The notes beneath the pieces are model-generated. The model saw nothing but the letters and a program-made list of their open reading frames with translations. It did no database searches and was not told the DNA's origin. Shown here piece by piece: positions 22,194 to 33,608 of a stretch of DNA of 64,000 nt. The stretch lies in contig JBBPSI010000013.1 in the NCBI GenBank assembly GCA_038093515.1, positions 62,001-126,000 of the forward strand, given 5' to 3'. How positions within the stretch are numbered: position 1 is the stretch's first letter; each line of letters opens with the position of its first letter. Both the position numbers and the translations under genes were made by a program. Origin of the DNA: Butyriboletus loyo. Lineage: Eukaryota > Basidiomycota > Agaricomycetes > Boletales > Boletaceae.

Positions 22194-24503
22194 ATGCTCC
22201 GTGGATTCATTAGTTGGTCGTATGGCAGTGAGCCGTCGTCGCCAGCCGCTAGAGCATCAGTCGGTGGTGGCATCAATGACCACGGAGACAATGCACCAGG
22301 CGGCTTGGACAGACTCGGACAAGGTCGCAGCGATCACCGTCGCACAGCGTCCTCCGGTGACGCAACTCCCCGACCCCGAGCCGCCTTACCCCGCACTGGC
22401 CAGTTCCCTGGTTTGTCTCGCTCCATCTTGACTCTATTGCCGTCCGCACAGCGGCTCGTTCCTAGACTCGTGCGCTGATAAATGGGCTAGATTTCGATCC
22501 CGTGGCGTCGCTTGGACGTCATAACACCCACACCGATACCTCCAGCTCGGGTCCCTTTTTGTCAGGTTCGTCTCATCAGCCGTCGTATCAGCACACCCAA
22601 AGGCGCCTTGGCTTCTTCCCCTTGAACACCGCCACCTACAGCAAAGCATTGCCTTCTCAAGCACATCTTCGCACCCATCTTGATCACAAAGCGCAGTCTC
22701 ACTCCCATTCACGATCAGAAATAACTGCGCACAAGGACATATTAATACCAAACATGACTTCTACTTCTTCTTCAAGTGCTGTAAACAAGGTCCACACATC
22801 GCCGTCCAAGGTGAGTTCAGGCGGAGTTAACACGCTAGTCTCGTCCACTCATCACTCGTAGCCCTCGACGCGCACCTACGACGCCAAACTAGTCACTCGG
22901 GAAATGCATCGACTAGGGACACTCGCGGGCCTCGGTCCTGCTGTTGCAACGTCGCTCTCATCCAGTGCATCGGCATCGACGCTAACGTTGGCGCCATCCA
23001 CCTTACCTTCAACGGCCACGATTGTGCCTGGCACATCGCATAGCCATGGGATCAGCACTCTAAGCGGTACGACGGGATCGGATAAAGATAATCCCTGGGG
23101 CACGCTGCATGTGCATGTTCTGCCCCTGTTCAACGAAGAACCGTTACGTGTACCGATGTGAGTATCTGCACCAGGTTCTTTGCCAGTCACGTTCATAGCT
23201 CCCCAGAGAGGACCTCAACGCTCTTGTGAGACGACATATTCAGACAGTCTTAGCTGCATCGCCGCCCAGAGCTTTGACGACTCTTGCGACCGATGCACGA
23301 GAACTGATCGGGGCAGGAATGGTGACCATCAACGCGAAAATTGCTTGCTTGTCGGATGAATTACTTCCCAGCCGCCTAGTTGAGCTATGGTCCTTTTTCT
23401 GGGACCATATATTGCCGTATGTTGAAGGGGTGGGTGTGGTCAGCTAGTTATCGTATCGCTCGACTGAAGCGAGCTCTGATTTAGGTTCTGCTGCCCTTGC
23501 AGACGGACCCACTGCTGACGTCACTGCACCGCACTGTAAAACAACATCGGGGCAGTTCACCAACACGTCAAACTCCCAAAGCTGGATTGACCGTTGGGTC
23601 ACACGCAGCCTTTTCGCCGACTATCGACGTGCGGAGCGTCGCGCTCTGCGCGTTCCGCGACCGTGTTGTTGTGCCTGTACACAGCCGGCTGCATGCTCTG
23701 CTCTCGTCAACGCAATGTAAAGAGACCCTCATCAGGCTGGGCTCATACCGTCAGCCGAGGCTACAACAAATGTATGTGCGTCCTGCGTCATGACAGCGCC
23801 GCGTTCTAAGTGCAAGGCAGGTTACTCGTGCTGACGTCCGAACGACGTGTGCGTCCACCTTCACCAACCCTTTCCCTCCACGTGCCAGATGTTGAACCGA
23901 GCGCGGGTGAAGCGGCCATCGGAGATCTCCTTCGACTTTTCTCGCAGGCTCAGCATCACACCCGAGCACACACACCCCACCATGCCTCACGTCACTCGTA
24001 CACGCATGGACTGATCGTGCGGGCTTCCACACCGAGTTTTCTGTCCGCTGGCATTCCACGAGACCGTCGCGGCCGCATTGGAGGGTACGACATGAAGCGG
24101 GTAATTCTGGGTGCAGGTGGATGGCCGATGACGATGCCTCCCGGGGGAAGCGGAAGCGTGCCGATGGACGATGCGGATGCGGACGCGGAAGACGAGGGAG
24201 GAAATGAGGGAAACGAGACACCGCGGGTTGGCGCGATGGACTATCATGACCGGAGTGGTGTACCGTCGGCGTGGCTAGCACAACAGCACGCGAAGACGGG
24301 AGGATGGGGACTGGGAGCTGGGAACGAGGAGAAGGAGGACGACGACGACGACGACGAGACCATGAATTGGGATCAGGCTCAGGTAACGCTTTTGAGTCTT
24401 GTCTACGGTGGTATTGATATGATTTCGAAAACAGGCGGCTGTGGAACGGATGATTGAAATGAAACCGGAGTCGCCAGCGGATATGCGTAGACGTGTAGGT
24501 TAA
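22194..24503 (+). CDS. HbrB/Bit61-like TORC2 component
   Basis: Member of the HbrB family (yeast Bit61/Bit2, animal PRR5), which binds TORC2 at the plasma membrane. The conserved domain runs over several exons: PYDAK-like TYDAKLVTREMHRLG, then LHVHVLPLFNEEPLRVPIED (join GTGAGT..CCAG), LNALVRRHIQTVL, VELWSFFWDHILPYVEG, VLLPLQTDP, ALCAFRDRVVVPVHSRL and PRLQQM|LLVLTSE. The C terminus is acidic (EKEDDDDDDETMNWD) and ends AAVERMIEMKPESPADMR after a last short intron. The 5' end is uncertain. The frame can be extended from MTSTSSSSAV (about 22754) through a GTTTGT..CTAG intron to an ATG at 22194. The shorter start at 22754 is the safe alternative. Confidence 0.75.
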
Positions 24504-24654
24504 GTGTTACATAATGCGAGATCATGTGAGCTGTGACCACGTGATCGAATGTCATTGGGACGTCATCGAAAGGAATCCCCTATCCGAGGCGGGAGGATAA
24601 ATGAGCGGACGCCGACCTCATCCTATGATATATTTCCCTCACTGCCCACAATCA

Positions 24655-25216
24655 ATGTCTGGTGCGTATGCGATATCCCACTCGACCTTTGCTCACGTCT
24701 CTCACCAGAACATACGAAAGATACAACTCGCGTCGCAGCAGGTCTCAAGGCCGCCATTCACAACCCCAACGTCTCTGCAGAGGCGAAAGAGCACGCCAAG
24801 GAGAAGCTAAAGGAGATGGGTCAAGACGTCGAGTCCACTGACGAGCCCCAACCTGAAGAATCCGTGCGGGTGCTCGCTGGTTACAAGGCCACTCTGAGCA
24901 GTACGCTGCTCTTCACTCCTTGTGCGACCTGGCGATCTCACTCCTTCTTTCCAGACCCATACACTTCATCAGACGCCAAGGCGCACGCAGAAGAGGTGCT
25001 CCAGGCAGCCGGAATTCACGAGAGACATCCCGAACACACCGACGAAGAGCACCAGACGCGCGTGCTCGCAGGTTACAAAGCTGCGTTGCATAGTATGTCG
25101 TGAAGTCTCGTATCATCACGCACTTACTGACCACGTCCTCGATAGATCAGCGCGTATCTGACGAGGCAAAGCGACATGCACGAGAGTATCTAAAAGAGTA
25201 TGGTATCGAAGCGTGA
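24655..25216 (+). CDS. Conidiation-specific protein 6 (Con-6) family
   Basis: Small soluble stress or development-associated protein; molecular function unknown. Four exons: ATG TCT G at 24655, then three blocks joined by GTGCGT..CCAG, GTACGC..CCAG and GTATGT..ATAG introns, all in frame. The protein holds three tandem Con-6 repeats: RVAAGLKAAIHNPNVSAEAK, RVLAGYKATLSNPYTSSDAK and RVLAGYKAALHNQRVSDEAK. Each is followed by H-A-K/E/R-x-x-L. Two usual repeats plus one extra give about 135 residues. It ends YLKEYGIEA. The introns fall at the same point (after the LS/LH of the repeat) in repeats 2 and 3, a sign that the repeats arose by internal duplication with the intron. Confidence 0.92.
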
Positions 25217-25291
25217 ACGAGTTTGCTCCCCATCTACGCGTTTCTGCAATTAGGTCGATTCACGGGGTATCTATCTCGAGTACATTATCGT

Positions 25292-26774
25292 CTACTTGGC
25301 AACCTCCTCTAATCTATTCATCACATTCTCCACTCTGTCCTCGAGGCTGCTCACATTGCCAGCAACCGTCTTGCGATTGGCTTCCAAACTGGCATCCACA
25401 TCCGCAACCGCACCGTTGAGGGCCTCGAGTGCCTCTCTCGTCCGTCTCTGCTCCCCTTCCAGAGCTGCGATCGTGCTTTGGAATTCGGCTGCAGATCCAT
25501 GCAGAGCGGAAAGCGTCCTCAATCGTGTAAGAATGTGAGGGATGTGAGGCAAAGATGGCGCGAGGCGCGAGAGCAAAGGGAGAACAGCATCCTGAGCGGG
25601 GGTAAGTATGGTCAATGTACCCCCTTGTTGACGTTTTTGAGATTGAGTGGCAGAAGACACGCGTTCCAAGTCCGAGAGGAGTAGCTTGAGTCGCCTAGAA
25701 ACAGAATCGATATGTCGCGGCTGGGTCAGCAGTGTGAGCTGATTATTGAGCCGCATGAGCATCGGTAAAAGTGGAGGCGTGAGGGGCGAGGCCTAATAAA
25801 GCGACGAAATCAGCCGCGGGCGTACACACGATGGTCACAACCGTCTCACCTCGTCCAACGTTGCGCTCACAGACCCGACCAACTTTTCGAGCTCCCCAAC
25901 CCGCTTGTCCATCTCCACGATACTCCTCGCTTCTGGAACGTCCCCGCTACCCTTGACCGTCCCACCCTTGACCGTTTCATGATCGTCCTCTTCATCTTTG
26001 CCTTGTCCGTTTCCGCCCATATCGCTGTCTTCACCCTCCCCAACGACGACACCGACCAATCTCCCTCTTCCCTCCCTCCCCCTCCTCACCTTCTCCAACC
26101 GTCTCCGCACATCCACCAATCCCCGGATCATCTCCCCAGGATCGACGCCCTCCCCGTCCTTTTCGCGCGCTTGCAACGCCGGATTGGACGGGTCCTCGAG
26201 TTCGGCTTCGAGCGCTGCAAGTTCGGCTTGGAGAGCGCGCAGACGCGCGGGGAGCGGAAGCGATCGGGTGGGTGAGCGGGAGGACGAGCGGGAACGACTG
26301 GACGAGGGTGAGGGCGGGTACGCGTAACGCGTACGCTGGCGACCTGTGCGCGATATATATTATGAGCCTCGATGGATAGACGGGATATGAAACGCAAAGG
26401 ATGGAGGTGGGTGGGTGGACGTACGCGCACGCTCAGCTTTCCGGAAACGTTTGCTGGCTTCTTCAGGGTTGATCAGGTTGCTCACGTCGAGCTCTTCGTG
26501 GCTCGTCGTTGTAGCATGGGCAGCCGCCCTCGCCCGGGTACGTGCGACAGAGGGTTCATCGTCGTCAGAGTCCACACCCTGTTACGAGATATCAGCAGCG
26601 GGTTGACAGCGTGGAATGGGGAAACGCACGTCGTCGTGAGACGATGGAAAGACGTCCTCTGTTTCGTAGACGTCCGGTGCAGTGTCCTTGATTGAACAAG
26701 ATCAGTCACGGACTGGTACGAAAGCGTGGAACGAACGATATCGGGCAGGTTGGCGTACTTGTTCGCGCTCATGA
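25292..26774 (-). CDS. Dynamitin (dynactin subunit 2)
   Basis: Subunit of the dynactin shoulder, needed for dynein-driven transport. It starts MSANKYANLPDI at 26774, the family's N-terminal motif (KYA(N/D)LPDID). It continues over small exons as DTAPDVYETEDV and GVDSDDDEPSVARTRARAA. The middle carries EELDVSNLINPEEASKRFRK. The C-terminal half is a long coiled coil, including ARLRALQAELAALEAELEDP, VEMDKRVGELEKLVGSVSA and VSSLEDRVENVMNRLEEVAK, ending at 25292. Length is about 430 residues, near the family norm. An acidic, Lys/Gly-rich insert (GEDSDMGGNGQGKDEEDDHE) lies between coils. Exon borders in the 26250-26450 part are not fully resolved. Confidence 0.8.
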
Positions 26775-26876
26775 TCAGTCGGGTCAATGAAGCAGTCTAC
26801 GATTTATATAAATTTGGTCGTGGCCCGATGCTTGAGCAGGACGAAATGATTTTTTGGAGAAGAAGCAACAAAAAAG

Positions 26877-26966
26877 CGTCACCTGAGCGATTCGAACACT
26901 CGCGGTCAAAGACCAACCGCTTTGCTACGTAGCAGGCGATCCCGTTAACCACTCCGGCAAAGTGAC
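26877..26966 (-). tRNA. tRNA-Ser(GCT) with 8-base intron
   Basis: A full type II cloverleaf can be folded. The acceptor stem is GTCACTT with AGGTGAC, the D arm CCG...CGG with loop GAGTGGTTAA, and the anticodon stem ATCGC/GCGGT. The loop is CTGCTA then A, holding anticodon GCT with U33 before it and A37 after it. A long variable arm GGTC-TTT-GACC is typical of tRNA-Ser. The T arm is GAGTG-TTCGAAT-CGCTC, and the discriminator is G. Eight bases (CGTAGCAA) sit after position 37, the canonical tRNA intron site. The mature length is 82 bases. It decodes AGC/AGU. CCA is not encoded, as expected for a nuclear tRNA. Confidence 0.93.
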
Positions 26967-27029
26967 CCATGTTTTCAAGGCAAGCAATGTGAATGGCAAC
27001 CTCACTACTACATCTCACAGTTCGGTACT

Positions 27030-29115
27030 CTAAGCGACGAGATAATAGAACCTCCATAACCACCCAAACCGACCTTGTAAATTCTGTTTCACCTCTTCGT
27101 CATCAAGTTGGTCATCGGCATCCTCTACGTGCTCGTCTTTATGCAAATCCACGCTATAAATGTCGACAATGTCAAACGTGTTCGTGTGTCCTGTCGAATG
27201 GCCGCGGGAGTCGATGGGGATCAGAGGTGTCAGTTCATCGTTGGACCCCAAGAGAGGGTCACCTGGGGCCGCTGCCTCTGATTTGGTAACGGAGATATTC
27301 TTAGCGACTGTCCAGGCAATATACATGGCGATCATGACGGGTATCTCAATGTAAAATGAAATGAAGTCGATAGCGGAAAACTTTGGGAAAATGGAGGACC
27401 AGCCTTGGACTGTGGAGATGGAGTTGAAAGTACTGGATCATGTAACACGAGACTTACTGAGGATCAACGTCGTCACAGTGATGATCTACGACTGATTGAG
27501 TGTGTATCAGAGGTCGAAAGTGGTGCAACGCACGACGAAATAAGGACCCCAAGGCCATGTCCAGCGAACGTAAAACTTTAATTCGTCCACGGAGCGGTTC
27601 TGGGCAATCCAAGCTTTTCTGAATCGCCAGCTGGCAAGACCAATGGATAGCCATGCAATCTACAAGCGGTTAGAATGGGTACGACGGAGGAAAGTTGAAC
27701 TTACTTGGTTAGAGACACCGACGATGTTCTGTAGCCATCCCCAAAGCTGACCGCTGCCAATAAAGCTACTTGCAAAGCACAAGATACTGACACTACTTGT
27801 GGCTAGCAAAGCAAATATGGGAACACCGGCGGGTGTGGTCTTTGAAAAAATGGCAGGGGCTTGTCTAGGAGAGACGACAGAGAGGCCGTAGAGAACGCGA
27901 GTGCCGGCAAAGAGAGCATGATTGCCGGCAGAAAAGACGGAGGTGAGAATGACGGTGTTCATGAAAGAAGCGGCAACGGCTGATGGAGATCAGGGCCAAT
28001 GCTGCAAGTGTGAGGAGGGAACGTACTTGAACCGGCCAACTTGAATACGATGGTAAATGGGGATGTGGTGGTGGACTTGTTCGAGAGGTTTGGGTAGTCC
28101 CACGGGACTGTCGAAAGCATGAGAAAGGGACGAAAAGCAGGTGAATGTCGAACGCACCGTTGAGACCGATGAGTAAAATGCTCAGGATATAGAACAGGAG
28201 GATTCTAGAAGGGGCATAAAAGCCGAGACGAAAGCCGAGTTGTTGGTCTTACCGCCAAAAAACAAATTTGACGACTTTGGGCATGTTTCTAGACGGGTTC
28301 TTCGTTTCACCGGCAGTGATGCCAAGGCTTTCGGTACCGCCAACTGCAGAGGGATAAGTGAGGGGAAAGAGTAGAGATAAAAGGACGTGCATGCAAAGCT
28401 GGCAGTGACAAATACATTTGCAAAACCAGAGAAACCATTGACAAAGGGAGCGCCGGGGATGGACCAATAACGAACGCCGATGTAGGCGTGCTGTGTGTTT
28501 ACGCCGACATTGACCAATACGCCGAGGATGATGAAGAGGACGATGGTGACGACCTTGAGGAAAGCGAGCCAGTATTCTGAGGAGGGGTGAGAGATGTAGG
28601 GGGGTGGGGTGGGGGAAGGGAGATACCTAGTTCGCCATAAGCGCGTACGTGGAGTGCGTTGACGGAGACGAGAGTGACCCAGGCGAGGAGACTGATGACC
28701 CAAAGATGCTGATTTGTCCAGAACTGGAGGACGAGCTGGGCGGCGGTGAGATCGGATGCGACGGAGATAGCGTCGTTGAACCAGTAGTTCCAGGAGAGGG
28801 CGAAGCCGTATGAAGGGGAGAAGAAGCGGGTGGTGTATGTGTTGAAGGATCCTACGCGGGATGAGTGGAGGTGGAGGGAAGAGAGGAAGAGGTACCTGCG
28901 ATGGGGTACTGTGTAGCCATTTCGCCGAGGAGGATGAGAGTGATGTAGACGATGAAGCCAGTGATGGCATAGCAGATAAGCATGCTGGCGGGACCACCCT
29001 CCGAGAGCGACTTGCCAGTGCCGAGGAAGAGACCGGTCCCGATGGTGCCAGCGATGGCGATCATCTGGACCTGTCGCGCGGACAGTTCGCGATGGAGACC
29101 TGTGTGTTCAGCCAT
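27030..29115 (-). CDS. Amino-acid permease (APC superfamily, YAT family)
   Basis: Plasma-membrane amino-acid/H+ symporter of about 12 membrane segments; substrate not predictable. It starts MAEHTGLHRELSARQVQMIA at 29115. TM1 is IAIAGTIGTGLFLGTGKSL with the family GTGLF motif, and TM2 begins ASMLICYAITGFIVYITLIL. Later exons give EYWLAFLKVVTIVLFIILGV, then GGTESLGITAGETKNPSRNM (the conserved GE(T/S)xNPxR loop), TVILTSVFSAGNHALFAGTR and LLATSSVSILCFASSF. The cytosolic tail ends FGWLWRFYYLVA at 27030. It contains about eight short introns. A longer N terminus is possible because the frame stays open upstream, but that would overlap the divergent peroxin gene. Confidence 0.92.
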
Positions 29116-29205
29116 GCTTGAGCGAGCCTCGTCGTCGTCGAGAATTATGCGGGAAGGCGTCAAAATCGCTTCATTGGGTCGTGTCCGACTTTGCTCTGCT
29201 CGGCC

Positions 29206-30788
29206 ATGTCCGCGCTGGTCGACTTTGTGTCGGCGACGCCCCCGCCGTTGACGCTGCATCTGCTGCCCCTCGCGCCGCTCATCCACCACGTCCGACACTT
29301 CGCCGACGTCCTCTCCTGGTCCGCGCCGTGGGAAGAGTCCACCCTCCTTCTTGCCCTCTGGTGGTCCTTCTGTCTCTTTGCTGATCTCACCCTCAAGTAC
29401 GTTCCACTTACCCCCTCCTCCTCCGGTGCTCACCCTTTCCCAGATTCTTTCTCCCCTTTGCCGTCCTCTTCGTCTTCGCCCTCCGCCATTGGTCCTCCCC
29501 CGTTCAGTCCGTCCCGCCGCCTCCGCCCGTGACGGAGTTCACCATACATGACCTCGTCGACGACCTCGCCGCTATCCATGCCCTTCTCCCCGATCAAACC
29601 GTCCCGCCCCCGTCCCTGACAATTCTCCGCATCGCCGCCTTTCTCTACTTCCCCTACCTCGTCCTTACCTACTTCATCCCCCTCCGCATCTGTATCGCCA
29701 TCTCCGGCACACTCCTTCTCATACACCGCGCTCGCTGGGCTCGCAACGCACGTGCCGCCCTCGCTCGTAGCGCACACCTCCGTTGGGCATTCTACCATAT
29801 CTACACCCTCTTCTCCGGCACTCCCCTCCCCGTGGTATCGACGCCATCTCCCCCTCCTGAATACGCTTCCCGCCCCGCTTCCGGCGCAACGGATTACACC
29901 AACGCACTGTCCAATCCCGACTCTGGCGACCAGCCTGCACCACGCCCGTCTCCGCCTCTTCGTTTCCTATTTACTGTCTACGAAAACCAGCGCTGGTGGG
30001 TCGGCCTCGACTGGACAGCCGCCCTCCTCCCCGGTGAGCGCCCATCTTGGTGCAGCGCCTCACAGGTGCCCCTCCCCCCGCCTTCCGCCTTTTCTCTCCC
30101 GTCCCCTACCACTTCCTTTGTCCCCGTCGGAAAACACGGCAGAGCAAAGCGCATGGCCAGGTGGACCTGGGAGGAACCAGAATGGCGGGTCGTCGTCAGA
30201 AAGGAAGGCCATGATGGCCTATACAGAGTCGAAAAGATGCCTCCAAAGGACAAGGACACACCTGACGACACCGGCACTGCCGCCCGCATGTTGCGTGCCG
30301 CCAGAGGAAGAGACGCTTCTGCAAGCAGTCCCAGCGAGTCTCCAGAACGAGACAAGAAACCCCCCTCCGATCAGCATGTCCCAGATCCATCCATCATCCC
30401 AGCTCACGAGGACGACATCGTGACCGACCCCGAGGGCTGGGTCTATGGCGATAACAAGTGGGAAGGTGCAAGCTGCAAGGGCGGCATGGGCAAGTACACG
30501 AGGTATCGTCGCTGGACTCGCATCGCGGTCCTCACGGAAACCGTCGAGCTCGTCGGTCCTGGCGAGTTTGGTGTCGTGCGGGACTCTGGGGCGTTCAGCA
30601 CAACCAGCGCCGGAAACACTTCTTCCATGGTCACCGCTGACCTCGCATCTCCTACTGCATCCACCTTCTCGGACTGGGAGAGCACTGGCTCCGCAACCGA
30701 GTACCCGAAGGACCAGAGGGAACCTACCGGTACGAGGGGTATACTCAGACAACGATTAAAGGCTGTCATGGATGGATCTGGTTACTAA
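29206..30788 (+). CDS. Peroxin with dysferlin domain (Pex24/28/30-like)
   Basis: Integral membrane protein of the fungal Pex24/Pex28/Pex30 group, which controls peroxisome number and ER-peroxisome contacts. Exon 1 starts MSALVDFVSATPPPL and has a hydrophobic segment (LLLALWWSFCLFADL). GTACGT..CCCAG joins it to FFLPFAVLFVFAL and later ILRIAAFLYFPYLVLTYF, giving three or four membrane passes. The DysFN motif is FTVYENQRWWVGLDWTAALL followed by GERPSWCS. DysFC is TDPEGWVYGDNKWEGASCKG then KYTRYRRWTRIAVL. Both dysferlin halves are present and ordered as in the family. The C terminus is Ser/Thr-rich and ends MDGSGY. The permease gene runs the other way from 90 bases upstream. Confidence 0.87.
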
Positions 30789-30861
30789 TCTTCGTTCCAT
30801 GTTGTATTATTACGACCTTCTACTTTCGTTTTGTACCTAGCAATGTCTAATTTTATGGTCT

Positions 30862-32153
30862 TCATGTCTGTCTCCACACTTTGACAGTCCCATCAGCACT
30901 TGCAGTAACTATCTCCCCGGCTTCGCTCGGATGGTGCTCCGTCCAAGTGATCACCTTGTTGTGCACCTTGGGTGGAGGATTCGGTTGCAGAACCGCCGCC
31001 TGCGTGTGATATCAGTTCCCTGATCCAACACCAGCATAGCATCCACCTACATCGACCAAGTCCCAAGCCCATACCTGTCCGCTTTCGTCACCACACACGA
31101 CACTCGCTTCTTCGTGCCCAAAACAGGCACGACACCGGTAAGACGTATGTGCATGCCCCGTAAACGCATTCAAGACCTTCCCCGTCGTCGCGTCGAACAG
31201 CCTCACATGCGAATCAAGGGTGGCAACTAGGAGCGTCGTCGCGTCTGCAGATGGGACAACCGATGTGACGGGTTCTATGAGGTATAAAAGGACGGGGGGG
31301 AGAAGGAAGGTGTTAACGTGCAGCGTGAAGGAGAGGAAAACAAAAACAAAAAAAGGTAACGCACGTCCAACAAAGTCTGCGCGGAGTTCGCCTTTGCGGA
31401 GGTCATACGTACGGACGTAGCCGTCCACGGAACCGGCGATGATGCTCGTCGCGTCGATGTGGAGGGCCTGTACCGCATCGCGGGCTTCTTCGAGCACTTG
31501 GATCGGCGCGCGGGATTGAGACCTAGACATGGACGCGCGCGTGTTGAGGTTGAGGAACGAAGGAGAGCGGGGGGAAACACGGGCGGCCACGTACCGTAGG
31601 TCCCATAGCCTGATCGTCGCATCATATGAGCCTGTTCGATGTAAGGGGGAGAAGCGTGAGTAAGAAGAGACTGTCCATGTTTAATCGTCGACGTGAACTC
31701 GGGACGTACCACTCGCCAACACGCTCGCGTCCGCGTTGAACTCGACGGTGTGCACTTTACCCATATGACCCGCCAGTCGACGGCTCGTCACCCCCGTCGC
31801 GACGTCCCAGACAAAGACGGACCTGTCTCCGCCCGATGACGCAAACTTGGCATTGTCATGGCTCCTGGACGTACGGTACGCAAAACGGATGGTCATTAGT
31901 GCCGACCACCGACGTGGGGGGAGAGGCATACGCACACGGATATGGAAAGGACTTCGTATCCGTGCGCCACGAACGATTTGATCTCGGTGCCCGAGTCGGG
32001 GTTCCAGAGGCGCACGGTACGGTCTTGGCCACCGCTCAGGATGTATTTGGCGCTCCCTTTGGCGTAGCGAGCGACGTGCACTGGGCCGCGGTGGCTGCTA
32101 AGAGTCGTATGTAGTTTGCGGGCGAGCGTTTGTGGACCTCGTGAAGGTGCCAT
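30862..32153 (-). CDS. WDR83/MORG1-like WD40 protein
   Basis: Seven-blade WD40 scaffold similar to WDR83 (MORG1), linked to the spliceosome and to MAPK scaffolding in animals. It starts MAPSRGPQTLARKLHTTL at 32153. Repeats include YILSGGQDRTVRLWNPDSG, KFASSGGDRSVFVWDVATG, GYVRTYDLRKGEL, HVRLFDATTGKVL, VVCGDESGQVWAWDLVD and, last, VTASADGTVKVWRQT at the stop. At least six exons with intact GT..AG ends. The order and the closing 'VHNKVITWTEHHP' block match the family. Length is about 330 residues, as usual. No unusual inserts were seen. Confidence 0.9.
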
Positions 32154-32417
32154 TGTGTATCTCCAGCGTTGAATGTTGAGAGATGAGAAACTACAAACTA
32201 CGAACACAGGATGACCATATCAAATATAGGTACTGCATCAAGCTCACAGATACATGTTAAGTTAGAAAACGAACGTGAATACCACGGCGGCATAAGAACA
32301 TCACTAGATAGGAGTATAAGCAGAACGATGTATGTACGCTCGGAAGCCAACGGCAAAGGCTTGACCAGGGACAGAACATAAAGGCACTTTATAGAGAGCT
32401 GAACAAAGAGCCACCGG

Positions 32418-33236
32418 TCATGAACGACGAAAGCCAAATGAAAAACGGGACCGATGATGAGCGGGCAGGTGCGATTCGGGGCGCAATCGTCTGTGCATCT
32501 CCAACAACTTCTCTGCAAGCTCCTGCGCAAGTTTCGGATCCAACTTGCAGCGTTTCGTCAGGTGCTTCAACAGCTCCTTCTCCTTCAAGTCCTCCTTCAG
32601 GGAAGCGAACGACCCGAACAACCGTACGAACTCGATGAACCACGAATTCGCCGGCATGACATACTTGCCCTGCCAATTGTGTCCTCGCAACATCTGCTCG
32701 ATATTCGCCCTTGATTCTCGGTACCTGCTGTGCGTCGGCAACCCAGTGACACACGCATGTCCCGCCGATTTAATGCCATACATTTCCAGACTGCCCAGGT
32801 TGCGCGTCCACCATGCCTCCATGTCTGGTTCTCGCTCGAGGTGCGTAACCACGAGCGCGATGGGTACCTCTGACCGGCAAAGTACCTCATAAAACAGTCT
32901 GTAATTGCTCTGTGTCGTCGCGGTCACGCGGTTCCCGCGTACACAGAAGAGAAGGAGGTCGACGCCGCCTTGTTTTGCGAGCTGCTGGATAAGCGTGTAG
33001 GCCTCTTCGATGGCAGCCATGTACCCGATGACGCCCATCTCTGGCTGATCCAACCCGGCAGTGTCCCATACGTGGAACGTCCTGCCGCTGACAGGGAAAC
33101 TGTGACGTCGGGAGGACAGCGTGCGTCCCTGGGCGTCTGGGGAGGTGCCTGCGACCTGTCGGCCCGCAATCAGGTTGATCACGGAGCTCTTGCCGACACC
33201 TGTCTCTCCGAATAAGACAATATTGACCGACGCCAT
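32418..33236 (-). CDS. P-loop GTPase, paralogue of the fusion gene's G domain
   Basis: Single exon of 272 residues starting MASVNIVLFGETGVGKSS. This ATG sits directly ahead of the first beta strand; upstream in-frame codons look non-coding. G1 is GETGVGKS, and G3 is FHVWDTAGLDQP. The G4 site reads LVVTHLEREPDM rather than N/TKxD. The segments LLLFCVRGNRVTATTQSNYR, DMEAWWTRNLGSLEMYG, GHACVTGLPTH and the following Ser-x-x-x-I region align by eye with the G domain of the GTPase-kinase gene at 15.9-18.2 kb (THLERERDMEDWWNRNSPSL, DGHACVTILAGH). The C-terminal 70 residues are basic and helical (LKEDLKEKELLKHLTKRCKL). It belongs to the AIG1/GIMAP-like or TrmE-Era-like GTPases found in mushrooms; function unknown. 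Confidence 0.85.
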   Translation of the reverse strand: MASVNIVLFGETGVGKSSVINLIAGRQVAGTSPDAQGRTLSSRRHSFPVSGRTFHVWDTAGLDQPEMGVIGYMAAIEEAYTLIQQLAKQGGVDLLLFCVRGNRVTATTQSNYRLFYEVLCRSEVPIALVVTHLEREPDMEAWWTRNLGSLEMYGIKSAGHACVTGLPTHSRYRESRANIEQMLRGHNWQGKYVMPANSWFIEFVRLFGSFASLKEDLKEKELLKHLTKRCKLDPKLAQELAEKLLEMHRRLRPESHLPAHHRSRFSFGFRRS

Positions 33237-33608
33237 GAGGAAATCTGGAGGGGGGGGGAGAGATCCAAATATCTGTCGTCGAAATCCGCACCGGTCACGG
33301 AACAGGCGTTTGGTTGGTAGCTGCAGAAGAAGAAAGGAGATGAAGATAAGAGTTGGATCGGGGGGAAATAAATACCTTGCGGAAACGTGTTGTATGGAAG
33401 GGATGGGATGGCGGTGAATGGACGGACCAGTGCTGCACGCGTCCACGGCACGTCACGGTGGGTTTAGGGCTGAGTCCCTTGATGGATGATAGTGATGCGC
33501 CAAAGGAACTTGGGTATTGTCATGTTGGCGTTCAAATGGAAAGCTCGCGCACGGTCTTTGGGCGGAGTTACTGACCTCCATCCATCTGACCTGACTTGTT
33601 GGAGGAGG

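Noticed and set aside
28852..29433. Longer N terminus for the amino-acid permease
   Set aside because: The extra residues are highly charged and low-complexity and lie opposite exon 1 and intron 1 of the peroxin gene. MAEHTGLHRELS is the usual type of start ahead of TM1.
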